DNA from: Nymphaea colorata
Taxonomy: Eukaryota > Streptophyta > Magnoliopsida > Nymphaeales > Nymphaeaceae
Assembly: GCF_008831285.2 (NCBI RefSeq)
Contig: NW_022204831.1
Coordinates: 1 to 38,800, forward strand
Reading direction: 5' to 3'
DNA length: 38,800 bases
In this document: positions 11,294 through 20,274 of the stretch, in pieces
Layout: every line of letters starts with the position of its first letter
How positions within the stretch are numbered: the first letter of the stretch is position 1
Notes under the pieces: generated by a model
What the model was told of the DNA's origin: nothing
Databases searched by the model: none
Seen by the model: the letters and a program-made list of their open reading frames with translations, nothing else
Made by a program: the position numbers and the translations under genes

Positions 11294-12231
11294 CATCCCT
11301 TGGTCAACCGCCCTAAGTCGACCTCTCCTACTTTGGCCACCCGTGCCCTTGACCCTCCTTTCCTCTATTTCTGGAAAGTAGCCCTAGGTCCTAAGGCAGC
11401 CAAGGTCAACGCTGCCTAAGTGATTCGGACCCTCCTCTTGCACGGCTAGACCCAAGCTGCCCCCTCTCTTCCGCACCTTCCTTATGCCTTAGCGTCTTGA
11501 CTTAATTCAAGTCAATCCCAGCCGCATTTGAACCTAAGCCAGTCCTTAGTCCGCCTTGACCTGGCCAGCCACCCTTAACCGGACCCTCTCGTAGCTAGGT
11601 TTGCCCGAGCTCTAAACCGAGCTCTTATCTTTTCCCGTAGTTAGGTTCTTCCAGGTTCTAAACCGAACCCAGCCCTTCCGAAGGTCCTCCCCTACGCACG
11701 GCGAGGCACTTCCAGTTCTGGTACCCTCTTCGAGCAGCGATCCCAGCACGGCCAGGAGGACCTATCCCAGCAGTAGCTAACCACTAGCTGCTGTCTCTTG
11801 CTCACGGCCAGGAGGGCCGTATTCCAGCAACACGTCCGGCGTCCATAGCCGGCAATTTGAAGACTGCCGGTGTAGCTTCCACCTCTTCGCGGGATCCAAT
11901 CCGCTTCTTCCTCATCCGGAGATCTCCCTCACTGTTGCTGCATTGCCCGAGGTTGGGGATTCACCTCGTGGCCTCCTTGCGGACAGCCAAGACTAGCTTG
12001 GCCGGTAACACCCTCTCACTCCCTTGTAGTTTCGCGGGTCGGGTGCATTTGCTTTCGTATTTGCTTGAGCCCGGCTTTGGCCTTGGTTGATTCCAGCGGT
12101 ACCTCGATGGCCCTTGGCCTAGACACGACCGCTAATCGACGAGCCTACCTAGGGTATTGGGTGTGGTTTGTTACGTATAGATGTGGTTGTGTGGTTTGAT
12201 GGTTTGGATTGAGTGAGTTGCGAGAGTACTC
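11294..12231 (+). repeat. Inverted LTR fragment inside internal region 2
   Basis: This stretch is the reverse complement of LTR sequence around 5470-6440 and the corresponding part of copy 3. It therefore lies in plus orientation inside a minus-strand element. It begins abruptly after ORF sequence and stops mid-LTR at the CTTGACTTCAAATTTT boundary. It points to an inversion or a head-to-head recombination between copies. Confidence 0.85.
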
Positions 12232-12705
12232 TTGACTTCAAATTTTGTCAGTACTAAGAGGAGATAGTTATCTGACTATGCTGAAAATTTCAGCTTGTTT
12301 TGACCTCGGGAAGTCACTGAAACTACGTAATCTTCTGGCCGAACTGCTCCCGCGGACAGGTTCTGTCCGTTCAGGCTTTGAGCACGTTGCAGGGCCAAAA
12401 ACGTCGGGTTAAGGGCAGAATCTCTTCTGATGCCCTAAACAACTTTTGTAGCACATATGATTACGAGTCCGTCCACCAAATTTCAGGCAAAACCTACTTC
12501 GTTTGCCCCCTGAAATTGCTGATACACTGACGCTGACTGTTACAGACCAGAAAACCGCAGTTCGCCTAAGTCTGAAAACAAAATCCTGAAATCTGCTGAA
12601 ATCAAAAAGCTGGAAACTCTGTCTTCTACTGCCTTCAAATGCTGAATCTTCAATGCCAAGCGTGTGTAGAGTCCAGATGGAAACCTCAAGACGGCTCTGA
12701 CACCA
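12232..12705 (-). other. Retrotransposon leader, copy 2
   Basis: This is nearly identical to 19832-20274, the sequence upstream (in sense) of the ORF in copy 3. In sense orientation it begins with a primer-binding-like site at 12697-12707. No ORF is present. It is the 5' untranslated leader of the element. Confidence 0.8.
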
Positions 12706-12723
12706 ATTGTTAATTGGTATCAG
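12697..12723. other. Two primer-binding sites fused head to head
   Basis: CTGACACCAATT, a GTT loop and AATTGGTATCAG form an inverted repeat with one mismatch. Each arm is a tRNA-Met primer-binding site, in opposite orientations, with almost no LTR between them. A further minus-strand site follows at 12850-12863. Confidence 0.75.
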
Positions 12724-12849
12724 TCGGTTGTTGGCGACTACTCCACAAGAAGCCGTCCAAATAATAGCTGGAAACCGCGACGTCTACTCCGTTGAAAGTA
12801 CTAACTTTTGAAATCTGTCGCTGTCTCTTCAACTTTAAACCCCAAGGCG
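12706..12849. other. Short unassigned segment between primer sites
   Basis: About 140 bases lie between the palindromic primer sites and the primer site of LTR copy 3. No match elsewhere in the window was seen. It may be internal sequence of the element that is retained only here. Confidence 0.5.
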
Positions 12850-12863
12850 TCTCTGATACCAAT
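12850..12863 (-). other. Primer-binding site next to LTR copy 3
   Basis: TCTCTGATACCAAT on the plus strand abuts the LTR end TGTTAGGATCCCGACC. It has the same arrangement as at 5211-5225. Confidence 0.85.
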
Positions 12864-15800
12864 TGTTAGGATCCCGACCCCAATGGGCCGACCCAAGGAG
12901 TCGAGGTCCTACTGCCAAGATCGCCTCAAGGAATCTAGACCAAAATCCTAAACAAATTATACAAGGAACTACCCGGCCAGACAGGACCCCAGCGCAAACC
13001 GAATAGGACGTGATGAACAAGTAGGGGTAATCCAAAACCTAACTAAGTCAAAACCTACTACAGAAATCTACGAGGGATGTGAGGCCGTACAAGCGTGCGC
13101 GATACAAAAGTACTCTCGCAACTCACTCAATTCAAACCATCAAACCACACAAACCATGCTATACGTAACAAACCACACCCAATACCCTAGGTAGGCTCGT
13201 CGATTAGCGGTCGTGTCTAGGCCAAGGGCCGTCGAGGTACCGCTGGAATCAACCAAGGCCAAAGCCGGGCTCAAGCAAATACGAAAGCAAATGCACCCGA
13301 CCCGCGAAACTACAAGGGAGTCAGAGGGCGTTACCAGCCAAGCTATTCTTGGCTTTCAGCAAGAAGGCCACGAGGTGAATCCCCAACCTCGGGCAATGCA
13401 GCAACCGTGAGGAAGAACTCCGGAGGAAGAGGGCTGCAGCTGGATCCGCGCAGCAAGGTAGAAGCTACACCGGGAATCTTCAAATGGCTGGCTAAGGAGC
13501 CGGGCGTGTTGCTGGAAAATGGCCCTCCTGGCCGTGAGCAAGAGGCAGCAGCTTGTGTCTAGCTACTGCTGGGATAGGCCCTCCTGGCCGTGTGGGGAAT
13601 GGGCAGCAAGTGAGGCGCCGAAGCTGGAAGGGTCCCGTTGTGCGTGGGGAGAACCTTCGGGCAAGGGAGGGTTCGGTCTAGAACCCGGGAGAACCTAGCT
13701 ACGGGTAGGAGGAGAGCTCGGTCTAGAGCTCGGGCAGACCTAGCTACGAGTGAGGTCCGGCTATGGATGGCTGGCTAGGTCGAGGTTTAGGTGGGCTAAG
13801 TCAAGGCTTAAGGTCAGCTAGGACAAGGTTGACTAGGGACTGGCTTAGGATCAAATGCGGATGAGATTGACTTGAATTAAGTCAAGACCTAAGGAAGAGG
13901 AAGGTGCGTGCGGAAGGTGCAGCTTGGGTCTAGCCGTGCAAGAGGTGGGTCCGAATCACTTAGGACCTTGGCTGCCTTAGGACCTAGGGCTACTTTCCAG
14001 AAATAGAGGAAAGGAGGTTCAAGGACGTGGGTCACCAAATGGGAGAGGTCGACCTAGAGAGGTTGACTAAGGGGTGACGCGTTAAGGGTTTGACTAAAGG
14101 GGAGCAAGGAAGGGACTCGGCTAAGATTTCCTAAAGGGTGTTGACTGATCTGGTCAAAGGCTACGGGTTGCCTAAGGTGGGCCCGTGACCAGGTACCTAC
14201 GAAGAAGGAGGGAGGTTGAGAGGGGCCAAGTGCCAAGGAGGCAAGGGAGTTGGCGCTACGTTCTTCCTTCCAAAATGGGAGGAAGCTGTCCGTGTGGTCT
14301 TCTTTCCTTAAGTTTTAAGGATAGATCCACACGTGGAGCAGTGCCAAGGAGGCAACTCGTGGCAAGGGGAAGAGCCACTAAGAAGAGACGCTAGAAGAGA
14401 GCTAGCGAAAAGGAAAGGGAATGAGCCTTTCCTAACGAGAGGAAAGGGAGGACGCGTGGCTGCCGTTAAGAGTAAGTTTCCAATTTGAAGCGCATGGTTC
14501 TTCTTCTTCTCCTTTGCTCGGGCCAAGGGGATACACAGGGTCAAGAGTTGGCTAAGCCAAGGACTAAAGGGTAAGGTTGGCTACACTAAAGGGGAAAGCA
14601 TGAGGTGGCAGGAGTTACACCTTATGCGAGAAGAATCTATGGACGGTGGGGCAAGGGGAACGAGAGGGAGAAGCAAGACGAGGGTGGGTTCTAAGGATGA
14701 CAAGTGGAATATGTGGGGCCTACAAAGAATTGGTTGACGAGGTGGAAGGAAGGAGCTGGCTCGGTTTAGGTGGGGTCATGATGAGGGAGCACGAGGTGGA
14801 AAGGGGCTTGGGTAAGATACCAAAAATGGAGGAGACGAAGTTGGCAATGGGTTTTGGTAAGTAGGAGGTGGCGCTACCTCAAGATTCCAACACAAAAGGA
14901 AATTTGCGTGTGGTTTATAAGAAAGCGGTAGAAAACTTAGGCGATGGAGCAAGGAGAAAGCGTGTGGGGTAGGCTGCTCGACCAGGAAGGAGGGACTAGC
15001 TGGTGAGGTGGCAGGAGCTGCAGGCTGGGATGACGACACGTGGCGACACCAATGGCTAAGATGAGAGGAAGGACTCGGTTGACTACAAGATTGGCAACAA
15101 AATTGGTAAGGAGATTGCGAGGAGAGGGATTTACCAGATTTGGGGGAATTCGATGGAGTCTTGGATGATTCTCGGCTGGGACCGAATCAACCAAGTGGGA
15201 CAGGTGGCTAGGTAAATCTGGGAGGCTAAGGGGATGGCTGACACGTGGCTCACTCAAGGGCTAGGATTAAACAAAAGAGAGAAAGAATAGGACTTACCAA
15301 ATGAAGACCGGCGGCCAAGGAAGGTGCGAGCTAGCACCGGCGGCTACGGTGATTTACCCTAGTGCGCTCCTCCAACAATGGACCAGAAAACCCTTGATTT
15401 GTAACTAAGCTTTTCCACGATCAGGGGCAGATTAGTCCACACCGGAATTAGCCAAAAGCTGGCCGGAATCAACAGAAAGTTCACCGGATTTGCTGAATTC
15501 AGGCCTAGCCTAAAACATGCGATTAATCAACCGGATGAAGCTCGTTTTCCACTATTTAATTCCTCTTGATGGGGCGTCTTCTTCTTTGTAATCTTTTCTT
15601 TGTTTTGACGCCTTTTGACGCACTTTGCAAGCCCTTTTTGCTTGCTGGATTTGTGCATCCGTTTTGCTCAAAAACGGAGGCAACCAAAGCGCTCTTGTGA
15701 GGACGCTCTTTGGGAACCTTCGTGCTTAGCGTGAGGGGAAGAACTTCAAGAATGCCAAGGAGTTCTTGAGACGCGTAAGCTGGAATTTGGTGCTGTTTTC

Positions 15801-16751
15801 TGCCATGGGATGAGAGCTCAAACTCTCGGGTGTGCACCGAGGGAATGAAATCCACCTTTTAACCGAATACAATATCAAATCCGAGCAACGTGTTGCTCAC
15901 CAACTCTTCTTGTTTTCTCTACGTACTAACCTTTTTCTCTCGCTATTTTGATGTCTTTTGCTGCTGCTACCAGGTCGCCCAAGTTGCTGCAGCCTTCCCG
16001 GGATGAAGACAGCCTCACGACCTTCTTTGTGTTTGAGAAGGAAGGCACCGTGCTTCAACAAAATGCTCGTGGGGTATTCTTCGTGGTCCGTTGGAGACGC
16101 CGCGTGCCGGAGCTTGCTGCTATCCTTAGCCCGTGATCCTTAGGTCGAGGGGAAGAGGAAGAAACCAGAAAACAAGGATGAGTGGAAGAGGGAGAGCTTC
16201 GGTTGACAAGAGGGCTGAAGACGATGCAGATCTTCATCATGGGATTTGAAAGGTAGATGACGCCAAGAGAGATGACGCTAGGCTAGGGAGATACCTTGAG
16301 GACGAGTGGAGGAGAAGAGGCTGCGCCATGGATGAGGACGGACGCCAAGGAGAGAAGGGAGACCACCGCGGGAGAGGGGTGAGCCAAGGGGAGTACGAGA
16401 GAGAGAAAGGGCATTCCGCCCAACACAATTCCTCAATTCATTTTCCTTATTCAAAAGCATAACAATTACATGAATTCAATCACTTAAATAACTTCCTAAT
16501 CAACTCGGTTCACATTCCGAACCGGTTCAGTAAAGAATCAAAACAAAAACGGAACTCAATTGGATCTAAAAAACGGAGCTCCAAAGAAATCCAAAAACGG
16601 AACTCAATGGGGTCCAAAAACGGAACTCTATGGGATCCAAAAACGAGCTCCAAAAAATCAATCCTAATGGACGCTATCCATCCAAATAAAATGGTCCGTG
16701 GATCATTTGGATCCACTTGCTTGGGCGCATGGTTGAGCTTGGACCGGCTCA
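12864..16751 (-). repeat. Giant LTR, copy 3 (about 3.9 kb, complete)
   Basis: Its boundaries match copy 2: TGTTAGGATCC at 12864 next to a primer-binding site, and CA at 16750-16751 followed by the CCCCCTTTTG tract. It is collinear with copy 2, with indels giving the length difference. It is flanked by internal sequence on both sides, so it again acts as a shared LTR. It shares with copy 1, but not copy 2, the segment around 14650-14870. Confidence 0.75.
16543..16652 (+). repeat. 23-bp tandem repeats within LTR copy 3
   Basis: About four to five units of the AAAAACGGAACTC...ATCC pattern are present, fewer than in copies 1 and 2. The repeat number therefore varies between LTRs. Confidence 0.85.
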
Positions 16752-16765
16752 ACCCCCTTTTGCCT
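16752..16765 (-). other. Probable polypurine tract (plus-strand primer)
   Basis: The plus strand reads ACCCCCTTTTGCC right after the inferred LTR end, so the sense strand has GGCAAAAGGGGGT before TG. The same tract is found at 4492 and 9306. It is the only purine run near the end of the ORF. Assignment is by inference. Confidence 0.5.
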
Positions 16766-16826
16766 AGGTTCGACCTAGACTACCTCGTGTGAACTTGGGT
16801 TAGGACTCGACCATAGGTTAGACCAA

Positions 16827-19445
16827 TCAAGTTCGGGAAAGTCCTGAAAACGGATCAAAGCCACCTTGAGGTTTAATCCAATTTCGCTCACGCTTGGCCG
16901 TTGTTGCTCCGCCCGCTCTGCCCACTGCAAGAACTCCAAATTGTATAGTTTCCTCCGTGGCTGGCCTAGCTGCCTTGCTGGACTCACGTCCTGCCCTTAC
17001 GAGCCTAGTCGGACCCGGCTTGGCCCTTGGTTCAGCCCTTACAAGCCGGCTGGATTTTTGGCTCGTAACAGATCCACCCTCCTTAAAATGAGCTTGTCCC
17101 CAAGCTCTTGCTTTACCTTTTACATGATGGGTCTGAATACCACGCGCTACCCACATAAATTTTTCCTTCGGTCCATAGTCCCAGGGTAGTACCGCAAGGG
17201 AGTTCCTCTGGTTGAGGAAACTTCCTCTCGGCCCTTTCTGAAAATCCCGAGTAAAGACCCGAGTTGTCCTACTCATTGTTTCCTGACGTAACCTTTCAGG
17301 GCCGTAGTCTCTAGGCAGCTGCCCGATGTGAAGCCTTTGCTGCCCTTGCAGCTGTTTGCTTCCGCTTCTGCTCGTTTTCAATGTGGTGGTCTGCCCGTGG
17401 TTCTGCGATTGCCAAGTGTTGCTGCTCACTGGGACAGGCCACTGCGCTTCTGCTGCGCGCTCACTATAGTCGGGGCCTAGTAATAAGCCTGACATGTTCG
17501 AATTAAGGGAGTTATGAGGGTCCCTTAATTCCCGACTACAGTTTGGAGAGTCTGGAAATTGGTATGCTCTCCAACGCTCTGGGTAGAGTTTTTCAATGTA
17601 GTTTCCCAGAGTTGACAAGTTGTGTTGCCGACCACCTTTCCTAGACTGTATCTGACGCTGGGAAGAGGCGAAGGTGGTCACTGTGTACTGCTCACCGGCT
17701 GCTCCTAAATCTGTCATCTTAAGGCCATGACGTTCCTCAACAACATTCTCGCTTTCCTCTTCAGACTTGGGGAGGATTCCGTCTATTTCTGCTAGGAGCT
17801 CTTCTTCAAATTGCTCCCGGATGTTAAGCGGTTTGGTTCGTTGCTTACACCCGGGTTTAGAACCCTTTTTGTTTCTCTTAGAGGCGGCAACTACCTCTTT
17901 TCCTTCTTGGTGCTGAACAAGAGAGGGTCTCTTGTCTTGGGCTCTAACTACTTTGGCGTTTTGACTTGCCAATTCTTGAGTCGCCCCTTGTTGGAGTTTC
18001 ATACGTGCACTTTTGGGAGACTCAAAGAACTCGTGATCCATACCACCCTCCTTAGGTTGGTTCATAAGGATGCTAGGAGGTGGTAACAACCCTTTGCTGC
18101 CCGTGGCTGGCTGCCCCATTGTTTCTATCTTTGTTTACTCACGGGTTTCTTGATTCCATGGCTCATCTGCCCATCTAAAAGGTGATGCTAGGGTGAAGAT
18201 TTCTTCTTTGCTTTGCATCGACATCACTTTAGGACTTGCCTCAGGCGTTAGTTCTTCAACAGGTGTCGCCCTACTATCAGCTTGTGTTAGGCTAGATGAG
18301 CACTCTTCGTTTGAGTTTGGACACGTACTATTAGTTTCCCTTAATTTCTCTTGTTCTGTCGTCTTGGAAGGTTCAGGTAAGGGAAGTAGTCCTTCGTAAA
18401 TGCCATTGGAGTGCTTTGTGTCTCTCCGTCTGACCGACTCGTTCTGCTGGTTGGGCCTTTGGTTCCCATTTGATGCTCTAGGTTGAACCCATTCCAAAGG
18501 CCGTATAGCACTGATTGTCTTGGCTGGGCCAAGTATGCCTTTAGTATCCTTAGACGTGATACTCGTGCCGCTACTAGGGATAACGCTAGGAGGGGCTCCA
18601 AGTATCCCTTTTTCTGAAATTTCAGTCCTTGCACGTTCTGAAGGCTTGAGGGCGCCGATATTGGCACACTCCCGACTTGGCACTTCTATCTCTTCATCGC
18701 TTGAAGAATCCGTGCTACTATCATCTTCGGTTTCAGACGAAGTCTCTTCTTCGCTTTCTAATTCGTACTCTTTTGGCACTATTTTCTTAGGTGTCTTTGG
18801 AGAAGGGGAGGACTTTTCATCCTCACTAGATGAATCTGATTCAGTTTTAGATTCTGTAGTAAGCTCAGTCCATCTATTATCGCTGGCTATTTTCTTGTTT
18901 CTGATTGCCTCTCTGTGATCCATCCTGGCGAGCATGGCGTTCATCTTGTTGAGCACTTCATCCCACGTAAGAGACCTTGTGCTTTGGTCATTCTGCTCAT
19001 CTTCGCCGCTGGACTCATAATGATATTCTTTTTGCTTCTCGGTCACTGGGGAGAGTCTTTCTTCTAGCACTAAGCGGAATTTTGAGAACCCCACTTGGAT
19101 AACTTCTCCATGATAGATTGGCGCCCAATCTCGATGTTCTAATTCGTATCCAGCCACAATAAGTCTACCCGTGTAAGTGATTTTGGCTATCCACATTTCT
19201 TGGGTGTCCTTATGTATGGCCAACTCAAGGTGACGCCCTTTTATGCTAGGGTGTCGGAGTATCATGTCACACTTGGGATTACTGCCGACTTGGACATAAG
19301 TCCACTTTGGAGCTTGATCCCTAGTATGTCCATGGATCAACGTATCTTCACGAATACAAATGCCATTCTCGTAGGTGCTAAGGAGTATGTCCATTTCTGC
19401 TCTACTAAACGAGCACCTCATTCCATCTTCTACACTATCAAGCAA
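16827..19445 (-). pseudogene. FHA-domain retrotransposon protein, one nonsense codon (best copy)
   Basis: One minus-strand frame of 873 codons is interrupted by a TAA at 18135-18137, where copy 2 has CAA. The split pieces are 436 and 430 residues. Residues about 48-129 look like an FHA fold: VGSNPKCD (51-60), P66-S67, R71-H72, AGYEL (98-102), HGEVIQVG (112-119), FRLVLEE (123-129). The canonical phosphothreonine contacts are altered: Ser55 for the usual Arg after Gly, Lys69 for the usual Ser three before His, Ala98 for Asn before Gly. Then come NKMNAMLARMDHREAIRNKK, an acidic Ser/Glu tract (193-254), and a basic C-terminal half with two LP(R/W)DYGP motifs. There is no zinc knuckle, protease, RT or integrase. 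Position after a primer site and leader suggests a gag-like role; this is inference. The start is the first ATG after the leader. Confidence 0.75.
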
Positions 19446-19620
19446 ACTGCCAAATCAAATCCTACGCTACTGCTGAAACCAAAACACTAACACACTGCCA
19501 CTCTTAAATAAAATCCTATACTGCTGCGAAGAACCTGCTGTACTCAACTTTTCTGCCCGTTGTCTATCAGCCACACTTCTGCCATGTGTGCGCTAAGGGA
19601 GGAGGAAACTGGTTCCGCCT

Positions 19621-19650
19621 GTCACCGTGCCCGCCTGGCACCTCGGTGAC
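19621..19650 (-). other. Leader hairpin A
   Basis: Plus strand: GTCACCG, TGCC, loop CGCCT, GGCA, bulge CCT, CGGTGAC. It has eleven paired positions with a 5-base loop and a 3-base one-sided bulge. See the matching hairpin B. Confidence 0.7.
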
Positions 19651-19690
19651 TATCTCTTGCTCTCAGCGGGGCCTAAAGTGAGAGGCCTAA

Positions 19691-19718
19691 CTGTCGCATC
19701 CGCCTGATGCCTCGACAG
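19691..19718 (-). other. Leader hairpin B
   Basis: Plus strand: CTGTCG, CATC, loop CGCCT, GATG, bulge CCT, CGACAG. The loop and bulge are identical to hairpin A, but the stems differ in sequence and remain fully paired. Confidence 0.7.
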
Positions 19719-20274
19719 CAACTTCGAGCTCAAGTACCCTAGGGTGGTGCGATGTGCACACCCTTAGTCCAGACAGTTTTAAGGCAGCCTAAGAACTTAC
19801 GCACAGAAATATCAAACGGTGGAGTCTTGACTTCAAATTTTGTCAGTACTAAGAGGAGATAGTTATCTGACTATGCTGAAAATTTCAGCTCGTTTTGACC
19901 TCGGGAAGTCACTGAAACTACGTAATCTTCTGGCCGAACTGCTCCCGCGGACAGGTTCTGTCCGTTCAGGCTTTGAGCACGTTGCAGGGCCAAAAACGTC
20001 GGGTTAAGGGCAGAATCTCTTCTGATGCCCTAAACAACTTTTGTAGCACATATGATTACGAGTCCGTCCACCAAATTTCAGGCAAAACCGACTTCGTTTG
20101 CCCCCTGAAATCGCTGATACACTGACGCTGACTGTTACAGACCAGAAAACCGCAGTTCGCCTAAGTCTGAAAACAAAATCCTGAAATCTGCTGAAATCAA
20201 AAAGCTGGAAACTCTGTCTTCTACTGCCTTCGAATGCTGAATCTTCTATGCCAAGCGTGTGTAGAGTCCAGATG

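Larger units (their letters stand above)
19446..20274 (-). other. Retrotransposon leader, copy 3, with structured RNA region
   Basis: In sense orientation this runs from near the primer site (truncated at 20274, where similarity to 12232-12680 stops) to the ORF start at 19445. The part 19832-20274 is shared with copy 2. The part 19446-19831 occurs only here and includes several hairpins at 19572-19763. The 5' LTR and primer site of this copy are missing. Confidence 0.75.

Noticed and set aside
16866-17189. Plus-strand frame of 107 residues opposite the ORF C-terminal half
   Set aside because: It is the antisense shadow of the 16827-18119 minus-strand frame, which is conserved in copy 2, and has no recognisable domain.
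18520-18918. Plus-strand Ser/Leu-rich frame of 132 residues
   Set aside because: It mirrors the acidic Glu/Ser codons of the minus-strand FHA-type ORF (GAA and TCT read backwards).
16827-19445. Endogenous plant pararetrovirus (caulimovirid) origin of the ORF
   Set aside because: No movement protein, coat zinc finger or RT/RNase H motif was seen, and the sequence is flanked by true LTRs with primer-binding sites.
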